Assembly (NCBI GenBank): GCA_030424545.1
Contig: JAUHWL010000005.1
Span: 186,001 to 250,000, forward strand
From: Bacteroidia bacterium
GTDB lineage: Bacteria; Bacteroidota; Bacteroidia; Flavobacteriales; Schleiferiaceae
Direction of reading: 5' to 3'
Length of the DNA stretch: 64,000 nt
In this document: in pieces, positions 27,375 through 36,057 of the stretch
Position numbering within the stretch: the first letter of the stretch is position 1
How the letters are laid out: the number at the start of each line of letters is the position of its first letter
Notes under the pieces: model-generated
What the model was told of the DNA's origin: nothing
Seen by the model: only the letters and a program-made list of their open reading frames with translations
Database searches by the model: none
Translations under genes and position numbers: made by a program

Positions 27375-27574
27375 ATTTATTGTGGGTAGGTATTGGTAAT
27401 GGTAATGGATTAATAGAAAACGGAATTGTCGATAAAACGGTGTTTTTTAAGACACCAGGCAATGGTAAGACGACAATTGGTTGGGGCGTAACGAAGAATG
27501 GAATTGAAAACATCTATCGAGATACCTTTTATCTCCCAGGATTCGATACAACATTTTATGAAATACTCTATTAA
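26954..27574 (+). CDS. Lipoprotein with beta-sandwich-like domain, tandem copy B
   Basis: 206 residues, lipidation at Cys18 in the same SCCK context. Residues 1-140 are nearly the same as copy A; the C-terminal 66 residues (from LLWVGIGNGNGLIENGIV) are different in sequence but keep similar spacing and the same final FDTxFYEILY. The two could be alternative ligand-binding ends on a common anchor. Lies 52 nt after copy A with no terminator between. Function unknown. Confidence 0.75.
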   Translation: MKNTLLTLATAALLLSCCKPTVTTSPSPNYTTTVTGYTVTTDSLDPIPNIVLNINPLAGSYTTPVGGKTVRTDSTGRFEFIYTGPAYGQIGISFGGNNSYHNLGGYDYITPYTTQTHNIQLQPYGWLKLHVKNVNPWNGDDLLWVGIGNGNGLIENGIVDKTVFFKTPGNGKTTIGWGVTKNGIENIYRDTFYLPGFDTTFYEILY

Positions 27575-27625
27575 AAAACATGAAAAATTTCTTTCCCACA
27601 GGCTTTGTATAAAGCGGTAAAAAAA

Positions 27626-27649
27626 GTTAGGGCGCTGTAACGCCCTAAC
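27626..27649 (-). terminator. Hairpin with T-run on the minus strand
   Basis: 9-bp stem GTTAGGGCG/CGCCCTAAC with a 6-nt loop. The T-run (seven T) follows the stem when read leftward, whereas rightward the tail is CACACACTC. It therefore has terminator form only for antisense transcription, although it sits after a rightward gene. It could also fold as an attenuating or stabilising 3' hairpin of the lipoprotein mRNA. Confidence 0.55.
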
Positions 27650-27697
27650 CACACACTCATTTTAATTCATTCTGTACAAACAAAAATTCAAAAAATC

Positions 27698-30600
27698 ATG
27701 CAATACAAATATACAGCGCGTTTTTACGCAATGCTATTGCTGCTGCTTTTAACCAGCAGTGGCATACACGCCCAAACGTGGCAAGATACACTTGCCATGC
27801 AATATGATAGCCTACAACCTTATGTACAAACGGGTTACCTCTACAACCGTTTTTATTTGGCGGCCTTTGTAGATAGTGGCTACACCGCCAACCCAACCAA
27901 TTTTAATGGCAACAATACGGCAAGCGAGTGCAGCTACAACACATTTTACAAACTGGCCGAAGATTTTAGAGAAGCCGCGTATGATAGTACTGCGCTGCCA
28001 AGCTATTACGGCCTAAAAGACATCGATTATGCGCAACGCAATCTTGCAGACGTCCCTATCTCTATCTTTCAGATTGATTATCAAAAAATTTATCCCTTTG
28101 CTGCAGATAGCGGCTGGATTACGTTTGATACCATCAACTTAAAATATTTGCCTGTGCAAGACACAAGCTATTACCAGGATACTGTTTATGATGGCAATGG
28201 GCAAATTGTAAACCTTATAGATACGGCCATCTATAACAACCCAGATAGTTTAATTGCACTAGCGCTGCCTGTAAACCAACTATTCGCAGCATCCACCTTT
28301 GCCAATGCTTTTGGTATTGCAGGTTTGGGAACACCCGTATCTTTTCGTTTGCCAAGCAGTTTGTTTTTTAGCAACAGCAATGCAAGTGTGCAATACAAAA
28401 TAGATTTAGATGATGGGGCCGGATGGCGCACCGTAACCAAAAACCAACAATTATCAACCACCTACGGCAGTTTTGGCCGCAAAGAGATTAAGGTAAAATT
28501 TGAAATAGGTGGTTGGCGCAGTGGAGAATACCCTGTGGCAAAAACCTACTTGGTATTGTTTAAAACCGCCCCACCACCAGATGATGCTTTTAATGTTTCT
28601 ACCTTGGTTATTAATGCCCCATGCCCAGATTTAAATAATGGCGGGTTTGGTACAAGCGAGGCCCGATTAAGCATAGCCTACGCAGACCCCACACATAAAA
28701 AATTAACCCGCCCATTTATTATGATAGAGGGTTTTGATAGCTATTTGCGCAAAACCAGTACAGACGAAAATGTATATGACCCTAGCATAGGCGGGTACGG
28801 GCGTTTGGCGTGGAATGGCTTTATGAGTGGTAATTTTTATAATGAAGATGGAGACACCGTTTTTACCCAATTAAAAGAAGCACCACTATTATTTGATAGC
28901 TTAATTGGATTGGGATATGACATACTCTTGCTTGATTTTAAAGGCAACCTGAATGGCATTGAACAAAATGCAAATGCGCTAATAAATGTAATTAGATGGG
29001 CAAACCAAGAAAAAGAAACCGATGAAGAATTAGTGATAGTAGGTGGTAGCATGGGCGGACTTGTTGCGCGTTATGCCCTGCGCAAAATGGAATTAGAAAA
29101 CTGTTGCCACCAAACGCGTTTGTATGGCACGTTTGATACACCGCATGATGGCGCCAATATACCGCTGGGCGTGCAAGATTGGGTGTATAATGCTTGGAAA
29201 AACTTAATGAGTAAAGAAGCAGGTAGAAACTACAAAGATGTACTTATATGCAAAAGTGCAAGCCAGATGTTAAGCTACCACCGCGAAGCTGCGCGTGAGG
29301 CAGAATACCACGATTTTCAAACCGTGCTAGACAGTATGGGGCATCCGCAAGATTGTTACCGCATGGCCATTTCTAACGGTACAGCCACGGGCATTGGCTT
29401 AAACATAAACCCCGGAGATCAATTATTGCATTACGAGGTTTACAGAGACGCACCCTATTGGATTGCGGCAGCTGTTCCTGGCTTTATTCTTTCCGGATCC
29501 AATCCACTTATGCTCTTACAAAATAATGCGTATGCCGTTGCCAATAGCCCAAATGCAGCATCAAACCAACTCTTGTTAGAAACAAAACCACTTGGCCACA
29601 CTACCTTTAATTTTGCTTTGTTGAAAGGCATAAATTGGGCAGCAAAGGGTACCCTACAAGGTTTAGGCACAGGTAAATATTTGGCCGATTTAATAAGCCC
29701 ACCCGCAACGCCTTTTAACCTGTTGGCTTATACAGGCGTGCAACTGGGGGTTAGTGCCGCATTTACGGCTTCTATGCAATACATCCATAACCAAAACAAC
29801 AATGTATTGGCGCAAAACCTTTACCTAACCAGGCCAACTGCCCCATACGACTATTGCCCCGGAAGCACCACCAATACAACAGGCGAAATTTCTGGTGATA
29901 AAAAGTTAGAGTTTTTTAATGGCCTAATAAGTATTGACCTTGGTACTGTAGTAGCTCCACACGCCAACCACACGTTTGTGCCTACCATAAGCAGCCTGGA
30001 TTTGCCTGATACAACGGATTTGTATTGGATTTTTATTGGCGAGCAAGTTGTTGCGAATAAGTATTCACCATTCAATGCTGTTTTCGTGCCAACACATGAC
30101 CCTTTCCGCCACGAAGAACATGTAGAGATTACCAAGGCAAACAGAGATTTTGCAGTTAACCAAATAGAGGCCAACCGCCCTGTATTGCATGATGCAAACA
30201 CAACCCTACACAAAGCCCTGCCCACTACGTTTAATTGGGGCAGCCCTGCGCGCGTAATCTTGCACAACGTAACCGTGCAAAATGGTGGTAAAATGTATGT
30301 GAACCGCAACATGCCACTAGACTATGGCTCTGGACCATACCCAGGTTTACTTAGCCGTTTTGAGATGCACACGAGTTACTGCGGTGCCTACATTATTATT
30401 CAAAATGGTGGTTTGTTTGAGCTAGGTGAAAACAATTATCAAACTGTTGGACAAGGTTTAGACAACAATAAAGCAGAAGTATTCTTCCGCAAAAACAGTG
30501 TTATAGAAATACATGCAGGCGCTGTATTGCGCATAAACGATAACAGCACCTTAGTGCTAGAACCAGGGGCTACCTTAATCATCCACCCCGGAGCTATTAT

Positions 30601-32662
30601 AGAATTAGCCGGCCCCAATGCTGTGCTAGAACTGCAAGGCAAAGTGCGTTTAGAGCCCGGTGCAATATTAGAACCTACAGGCACAGGCATTGTGCGCTTC
30701 GCACAAAAAATGGCCAACTCTACCCAAACCCCCAACTTTTGGGAGGTACATGCAGACAACAGTATAAAAATACAAGGCAGCAACGGCCAACTACGCGCAC
30801 AAATACAAGAGAATTTGTACCTGCCCGCAGATTTAGACAGTGTTGTATTTGGCGGTGTAACCGCAACAATACACCCCAACAAAGAACTGTTTATTCCTGC
30901 CCAACAGGTACGTTTGGCCAATAGCTTTTTCCGCGGTAGCGATACCACCCTTTTACACCATGGCGTAAAGCTTACAGGGCAACCCGCAATGGTAAAAAAC
31001 ACCCAATTTAGCCATGGTGTAGTAGGTCTAAAAAACGATTTATTTAGCCAAGGCATGATGTTTACGGTAAGCGAATGCACCTTTACACACAATACTTTGG
31101 GCATGCAAACCTATGGAGGTTCTGTAGAAGCCTACCAATGCACAACGCGGTACAACACCAACGGCTGGAGCCTTTCAGACATAAGCAGTGATGCCTCTAT
31201 AAGCCAAAGCATTTTTGCACACAACACCAACATTGGCCTAGAGGTTTACGCCCAAAACAACGTAACCACTTATATAGACCAATGCGCCATAAACAACAAT
31301 GAGCAAGGCCTGTTTTTTACACACGGTAATCTGCGCCCCACGTGTAATTTAATAAGCGATAATTCTACAGTAGGTATTTACGCAGAAAACGCCAATTTGC
31401 TTTTGTTAAATGATAATGCCCAGAATAAAATTACAGCCAACCCTCATGGCATTCTATTCTTGGCCACCACAGGCATCTTTTTAGAAGAAGGGTACAACAA
31501 CTTTAGCGGCAATACCGTGAGTTATATTTCTGGTGAATTAGATATGATAAACGCTAATCCGCATATAGATGTGCTCAACAATAACATGCCCGGAACCACA
31601 CAAGGCAACACAAATGTTATACCCTTGCATGTATATTGGTTAGATGCAAATGCAGATACCATAGATGTACCCGTAATAAACTGGATGCCAGGTGTAACAA
31701 CACCCAATGAGTGTGCACCATTGCCAGGCAATGCTAACGGCAACACATTAGCTGGCAATGTAATGATGGGCTACCAAAGCGCCAAAGTTGTAAATAGCAC
31801 AAACTACAGCAACGTTTGGCTACATGAGGCATTGGCAGATGCCGCCAAAAAGGTAAGCACGCCAGAGTATGTATTTAATGATTTGTTAGCCATTGCCCGT
31901 TTTAGCGAGATACTAAACGCCACCAGCGGCTCATTTACAGAAACGGAAAACTTAGCCATTAACTACGCGGCAGAACTCATGGTAAGTGCATTAAGCAACG
32001 CCATAGAACAAGGGTTAATGCCGCTAAACGAAGGGCAACAAGGCAACCCAGAACATCCATATTTACAACTGGTTACAGAGCAATTAAACAATCGTATTGC
32101 CGCCACAGGCCTAAGTGCAGAGCAGCTTTTTGAAATGAGCTTATCACTAGCCCAAAGCTACCGCATGGCACAACATTATGACTATGCCCTGCATGTATTA
32201 GACAGCGTTTCTAGCCCAACTACGGCAGAAGAAATTGTTTATACCCAATATTGGGATTGCGTGTGTTTGGCGGAAGATGATTTGCTTAACGAACGTATTC
32301 TACCCGAAGATTTTGCCACAGCACAAGAAAATTGTAGAGCTATATTAACTCAATATTTTAAATGGCAAAGACAACCCAAAACAGGCAATTCAGAAGTTAC
32401 CGATAGGAAAGATGTTGTGCTGTTTAAACAGCTTTATCCAAACCCTGCTGCCAATGGCGTTATGGTAAAATTGACAAACTCAAACCACGCAACAACTGTA
32501 GAGCTGATAGATGTTTTAGGCAAAGTATTACAAAACATCTCATTAAATGCTACAGAAAATGAGGTGTTGATAGATTTACGAAGCACCACTGCCGGGGTCT
32601 ATCTAATAAAAGTTACCCAAAACAATCAAGAGCATGTGCAGCGCTTGGTGGTAAGCAAGTGA
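27698..32662 (+). CDS. Giant secreted alpha/beta-hydrolase plus beta-helix protein with type IX sorting domain
   Basis: 1654 residues. Signal peptide 1 to about 26 (SSGIHAQ). Residues about 330-720 hold a lipase-like alpha/beta-hydrolase region: IMIEGFDSY, a nucleophile elbow GGSMGG (Ser451) and DTPHDGANIPLG, as in PGAP1/lipase-like proteins. Residues about 880-1330 are a right-handed beta-helix of short imperfect repeats (GGLFELGENN, GAVLRINDNSTLVLEPGATL, ILHPGAIIELAG and so on). The last 75 residues (LYPNPAANGVMVKL to the end QRLVVSK) are a type A T9SS C-terminal sorting domain, so the protein is exported and probably anchored on the cell surface. Substrate unknown. Confidence 0.88.
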   Translation: MQYKYTARFYAMLLLLLLTSSGIHAQTWQDTLAMQYDSLQPYVQTGYLYNRFYLAAFVDSGYTANPTNFNGNNTASECSYNTFYKLAEDFREAAYDSTALPSYYGLKDIDYAQRNLADVPISIFQIDYQKIYPFAADSGWITFDTINLKYLPVQDTSYYQDTVYDGNGQIVNLIDTAIYNNPDSLIALALPVNQLFAASTFANAFGIAGLGTPVSFRLPSSLFFSNSNASVQYKIDLDDGAGWRTVTKNQQLSTTYGSFGRKEIKVKFEIGGWRSGEYPVAKTYLVLFKTAPPPDDAFNVSTLVINAPCPDLNNGGFGTSEARLSIAYADPTHKKLTRPFIMIEGFDSYLRKTSTDENVYDPSIGGYGRLAWNGFMSGNFYNEDGDTVFTQLKEAPLLFDSLIGLGYDILLLDFKGNLNGIEQNANALINVIRWANQEKETDEELVIVGGSMGGLVARYALRKMELENCCHQTRLYGTFDTPHDGANIPLGVQDWVYNAWKNLMSKEAGRNYKDVLICKSASQMLSYHREAAREAEYHDFQTVLDSMGHPQDCYRMAISNGTATGIGLNINPGDQLLHYEVYRDAPYWIAAAVPGFILSGSNPLMLLQNNAYAVANSPNAASNQLLLETKPLGHTTFNFALLKGINWAAKGTLQGLGTGKYLADLISPPATPFNLLAYTGVQLGVSAAFTASMQYIHNQNNNVLAQNLYLTRPTAPYDYCPGSTTNTTGEISGDKKLEFFNGLISIDLGTVVAPHANHTFVPTISSLDLPDTTDLYWIFIGEQVVANKYSPFNAVFVPTHDPFRHEEHVEITKANRDFAVNQIEANRPVLHDANTTLHKALPTTFNWGSPARVILHNVTVQNGGKMYVNRNMPLDYGSGPYPGLLSRFEMHTSYCGAYIIIQNGGLFELGENNYQTVGQGLDNNKAEVFFRKNSVIEIHAGAVLRINDNSTLVLEPGATLIIHPGAIIELAGPNAVLELQGKVRLEPGAILEPTGTGIVRFAQKMANSTQTPNFWEVHADNSIKIQGSNGQLRAQIQENLYLPADLDSVVFGGVTATIHPNKELFIPAQQVRLANSFFRGSDTTLLHHGVKLTGQPAMVKNTQFSHGVVGLKNDLFSQGMMFTVSECTFTHNTLGMQTYGGSVEAYQCTTRYNTNGWSLSDISSDASISQSIFAHNTNIGLEVYAQNNVTTYIDQCAINNNEQGLFFTHGNLRPTCNLISDNSTVGIYAENANLLLLNDNAQNKITANPHGILFLATTGIFLEEGYNNFSGNTVSYISGELDMINANPHIDVLNNNMPGTTQGNTNVIPLHVYWLDANADTIDVPVINWMPGVTTPNECAPLPGNANGNTLAGNVMMGYQSAKVVNSTNYSNVWLHEALADAAKKVSTPEYVFNDLLAIARFSEILNATSGSFTETENLAINYAAELMVSALSNAIEQGLMPLNEGQQGNPEHPYLQLVTEQLNNRIAATGLSAEQLFEMSLSLAQSYRMAQHYDYALHVLDSVSSPTTAEEIVYTQYWDCVCLAEDDLLNERILPEDFATAQENCRAILTQYFKWQRQPKTGNSEVTDRKDVVLFKQLYPNPAANGVMVKLTNSNHATTVELIDVLGKVLQNISLNATENEVLIDLRSTTAGVYLIKVTQNNQEHVQRLVVSK

Positions 32663-32685
32663 TTTTATTTGGTATAATTTTCAAG

Positions 32686-32721
32686 GAGGTTGGTTATAGT
32701 TTAGCCAACCTCTTTACTTTT
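32686..32721 (+). terminator. Terminator of the giant gene, overlapping the dnaG promoter
   Basis: 11-bp stem GAGGTTGGTTA/TAGCCAACCTC (one G-T wobble), 32686-32696 and 32702-32712, 5-nt loop, followed by CTTTACTTTT. The T-rich tail doubles as the dnaG -7 element. Confidence 0.78.
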
Positions 32722-32722
32722 G
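32715..32722 (+). promoter_or_regulatory. Promoter -7 element TACTTTTG of dnaG, leaderless type
   Basis: Exact TAnnTTTG with 4 nt before ATG 32727. A TTG lies 22 nt upstream, inside the terminator stem. Confidence 0.7.
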
Positions 32723-32726
32723 GCGT

Positions 32727-34706
32727 ATGAGCAGAATCACTCAAGAAACCATAAATCGCATTTTTGAAACCGCCCAAATAGAGGAGGTCATTGGCGAATT
32801 TGTGCAGTTAAAAAGAGCAGGTTCAAACTACAAAGGGTTAAGTCCTTTTGTAAACGAGAAAACGCCCAGTTTTATGGTAAGCCCCGCCAAGCAAATCTTT
32901 AAAGATTTTAGTAGCGGCAAGGGCGGCAGCGTAGTTACTTTTTTAATGGAGCTGGAGCAATTTACCTATCCCGAAGCGCTGCGGTGGCTGGCAAAAAAGT
33001 ACAACATAGAAATTGAAGAGGATGCCCAACGCACGCCAGAACAAGTAGAAGCGGCAAACGAAAGAGAATCAATTTACTTAATTTCTGAGTTTGCGCAAAC
33101 CTTTTATGCCGAGCAGCTGCAAACCGAAGAAGGCAAAAACATTGGGCTTTCTTATTTTAAAGAACGTGGTTTTACAGAAGAAACCATCGAAAAATTTGGC
33201 CTCGGCTACGCCCCAAGCACCAAAGATGCGTTTGCTAAAGAAGCGCTGCAAAAAGGCTACACAGAAGATGTGTTATCTGCATCTGGCATTAGTATAAAAA
33301 GAGAAGGACAAACCCATTGGTACGATCGTTTTTGGGGGCGAGTAATTTTTCCAATTAGAAGCGTAAGTGGGCGTGTGCTAGGTTTTGGCGGACGCGTGTT
33401 GCGTACAGATGCCAAAACAGCAAAGTACCTAAATAGCCCAGAAACGCTCATCTATCACAAAAGCAAAGTACTATTTGGACTTTTTGAGGCACGAAAAGCT
33501 ATTGCGAAACAAAACGAAGTTTACCTAGTAGAGGGTTACACAGATGTAATCTCTTTACACCAAATAGGGGTAGAAAATGTAGTTTCTAGCAGCGGCACAG
33601 CCCTTACCGAAGAGCAAATAAGATTAATAAAACGCTACACAAACAACGTAACTATTTTGTTTGATGGCGATGCTGCCGGAATACGCGCAAGCTTTCGGGG
33701 CATAGATATGTTTTTGCAAGAAGGCGTAAATGTACGTGTGGTATTGTTCCCAGATGGCGAAGACCCAGACAGCTATGCACGCAAAACTTCGGGGGTAGAA
33801 TTTAACGAGTTTATTGCCGAAAACAGAACTGATTTTATTCGGTTTAAAGCCGGCCTATTGATGAGTGATGCCGAGGATGACCCCATCAAAAAGGCAGAAA
33901 TCATTCGCGACATTGTTTCTTCTATTGCTAAGATTCCAGACGAGATTTCGAGGGATGTTTTCTTAAAAGAAAGTGCCAGCATCTTAAACATGGATGAAAG
34001 CGTTCTTTTTGCGGAATTGTCTCAGCTAAAAGCCAAAGTACTTAGAGACCAAACAAAGCGCGGCACACAACCCAAAATGGAGGTTGTAGAAAGGCAACAG
34101 ACCGAAACTGCTCCGCAAAAAGAAAAAAAGTCGCTTCATTATGAGCAAGAATTTGAATTGATAAAGTTGCTTATAAACCATGGAAACGAGTTGTATGTAG
34201 AACCCAAAGAATACATCCCAAACCAAGATAAAGACAAAGAAGAGGAGGAAGAAGAGTTTGTGCCGACTGTTGCGCAAATTTTGGTTGCAGATATACTAGA
34301 AGATGAAACCACCTTTCTAAACCCAACATTTCAATTGGTATTTGATATCTGTGATCAACAACTAATAGAAAATGAAACAGTACCCGAATCTGAATGGTAT
34401 GTACGCCATGAAAACAAAGATTTAGCAACCCTTGTTGCCGATTTAGTAACCAACCAGACCCTTTCTGACAATTGGGAAAAACGTGGAATTTTTGTGGTAA
34501 GGCCAGAAGACCGCCTAGCCCAGCATACCAAGCAAGTTTCATTGCGCTTTAAAGGTGTTAAGCTAAAAGCCAAGCTAGATGTCATTAGAGAAACATTGGT
34601 AAAACCAGAACTAGAAGACAATGTGCGACAAGAATTTCTAGAGGAGTTTAAAAAGCTTAATTACCTTAAGCAAGAAGTAAGCAAACGGCTAAACCGTATT
34701 GTATAA
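32727..34706 (+). CDS. dnaG: DNA primase, zinc-ligand-free variant
   Basis: Makes RNA primers at the replication fork with DnaB. 659 residues. The N-terminal CHC2-type domain is present (about 30-100) but the usual CPFH and CFGC ligands are replaced: SPFV at 39-42 and DFSS at 60-63, so none of the four zinc ligands (C, H, C, C) remain. The catalytic TOPRIM is intact: VEGYTD with Glu269, DGDAAG with Asp313/Asp315. The C-terminal DnaB-binding region is about 480-659. I recall the same ligand loss in other Flavobacteriia, so it is probably a lineage trait rather than decay. Convergent with the next gene, 3 nt apart. Confidence 0.95.
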   Translation: MSRITQETINRIFETAQIEEVIGEFVQLKRAGSNYKGLSPFVNEKTPSFMVSPAKQIFKDFSSGKGGSVVTFLMELEQFTYPEALRWLAKKYNIEIEEDAQRTPEQVEAANERESIYLISEFAQTFYAEQLQTEEGKNIGLSYFKERGFTEETIEKFGLGYAPSTKDAFAKEALQKGYTEDVLSASGISIKREGQTHWYDRFWGRVIFPIRSVSGRVLGFGGRVLRTDAKTAKYLNSPETLIYHKSKVLFGLFEARKAIAKQNEVYLVEGYTDVISLHQIGVENVVSSSGTALTEEQIRLIKRYTNNVTILFDGDAAGIRASFRGIDMFLQEGVNVRVVLFPDGEDPDSYARKTSGVEFNEFIAENRTDFIRFKAGLLMSDAEDDPIKKAEIIRDIVSSIAKIPDEISRDVFLKESASILNMDESVLFAELSQLKAKVLRDQTKRGTQPKMEVVERQQTETAPQKEKKSLHYEQEFELIKLLINHGNELYVEPKEYIPNQDKDKEEEEEEFVPTVAQILVADILEDETTFLNPTFQLVFDICDQQLIENETVPESEWYVRHENKDLATLVADLVTNQTLSDNWEKRGIFVVRPEDRLAQHTKQVSLRFKGVKLKAKLDVIRETLVKPELEDNVRQEFLEEFKKLNYLKQEVSKRLNRIV

Positions 34707-34709
34707 AAC

Positions 34710-35939
34710 CTACTTCACCAACTTAAACGTTTTAGACAAATTACTGGCAAGTACATTAAAAAAGTAAACACCTGGATTTAATTCCTGCGTCTTGATTTTT
34801 ACCATTTTTTCTGAGGTTCTTTGGTTGCTTAAAAGCCTTCCGGTACTATCTAAAATGCGTATTTCTGTATGGCCTGTTAAGCCCATAATTGTAACTTCAT
34901 CTACAAACGGGTTGGGATAAGCTTGTACGGACAAAAGGCTATTTTCTGGTATGCCTATATTTTCTGGCAAAACATTTACCACAACAAAACCAGAATCGCC
35001 AACGGCAAAAACAATAGAATCAGAATGAGTTGCCATGCCATTAATTCGCTGCGCTACCGTGGCATAGCTCCACCAATTGGGCGTTTTCTCGAATATCATT
35101 CCGCTAGGGCCTGTATAGCCCCAACCGCCAAAAAACGGTTTATTATGCTTGGTTTTTATAGCGCAACTTAGTCCGGGGTAGGCAAACGTAGCTATGTCAT
35201 TAAATCGCTTCCAGCTCAATCCACCATCTTTGCTTATTAAAACACCCTCCATGCCCATGGTTTCGTAGGTGGCGTAAACCAACGTATCATTCATATATAG
35301 CACATCGCTTATAGGTACGGTATCTAAGCTAGTAGCAATGGTATCCCAGCTTATTCCACCATCTGTTGTTCTAAAAAAATAATTGCCCGTGCTGCTTGCC
35401 AGGCCAACTAGCGTATTTAAAAAATCAAAATTGGTAATTTGTTCTGATGCATCCCATCCACCTACAACGTAGGTGGAATCCCAATTACTTGCATTTAATT
35501 GGCTAATGGTTGCGCCTTGAAAACACATGGATCCACCCACAAAACCATTGGCGATATCAAAAAAATATAATCCAGTTTTAAAACACATATTGGTGTTATT
35601 CGGTTGCTCAGAAACCCAATTTATTCCGCCATTTATGGTTTTAAAAAGAAAATTGTTTACTAGCATAAAGCCATATTTTGCTGTTAAAAACTGAATATCC
35701 GTCACGGTTGGCGTGCCAATGTTTGTGCTAATATTTAGGCCAATGTCTGTCCATGTTTTTCCACCATCTACAGTTTTTAACAAGGTGCTGTCTTCGCCAC
35801 CAATGTAACCCACTTGGTTGGTGCCAAAAGAAATGCAATTAAGTTTAGAAGTGGTGCCTACTTGAATGGGAGTCCAAGAAGTTTGTGCCGATAGGGCCAT
35901 GCCCAAAAGACAAAATAAAAGTGAAGTAAAAAATTTCAT
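34710..35939 (-). CDS. Secreted YCF48/BNR-repeat protein with type IX sorting domain
   Basis: 409 residues. Signal peptide MKFFTSLLFCLLGMALSAQ. The body repeats the motif LLKTVDGGKTW, LFKTINGGINW, FFRTTDGGISW and LISKDGGLSW, the T-x-D/N-G-G-x-x-W strands of a YCF48-like (photosystem assembly factor) beta-propeller. The C-terminal 80 residues (VQAYPNPFVDEVTI to SKTFKLVK) form a T9SS type A sorting domain. Probably a surface-attached or released propeller of unknown ligand. A 16-bp palindrome lies 28 nt upstream of the start. Confidence 0.87.
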   Translation of the reverse strand: MKFFTSLLFCLLGMALSAQTSWTPIQVGTTSKLNCISFGTNQVGYIGGEDSTLLKTVDGGKTWTDIGLNISTNIGTPTVTDIQFLTAKYGFMLVNNFLFKTINGGINWVSEQPNNTNMCFKTGLYFFDIANGFVGGSMCFQGATISQLNASNWDSTYVVGGWDASEQITNFDFLNTLVGLASSTGNYFFRTTDGGISWDTIATSLDTVPISDVLYMNDTLVYATYETMGMEGVLISKDGGLSWKRFNDIATFAYPGLSCAIKTKHNKPFFGGWGYTGPSGMIFEKTPNWWSYATVAQRINGMATHSDSIVFAVGDSGFVVVNVLPENIGIPENSLLSVQAYPNPFVDEVTIMGLTGHTEIRILDSTGRLLSNQRTSEKMVKIKTQELNPGVYFFNVLASNLSKTFKLVK

Positions 35940-35966
35940 GAGTGTGTATGTTTTATGTTTTTGTGT

Positions 35967-35982
35967 TGGCTAAAGTTAGCCA
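35967..35982. promoter_or_regulatory. 16-bp palindrome TGGCTAA-AG-TTAGCCA
   Basis: Seven-bp perfect arms; with a bulged T the flanking GTG/CAC can extend the stem to 10 bp. It lies 28 nt upstream of the YCF48-like gene start and could be its operator. No exact TAnnTTTG is seen nearby. Confidence 0.4.
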
Positions 35983-36057
35983 CACTACAGGCGCTAATCA
36001 TAAAAAAATACATGGCCGCGCAGATGCAATGAGTAACCGAACAAACCAACACTAGCC

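Noticed and set aside
30439-31104. Long open frame antisense to the giant secreted protein gene (221 codons)
   Set aside because: It shadows a strongly supported gene, has no signal, motif or promoter and is rich in Cys, Ser and Pro of the kind antisense frames give.
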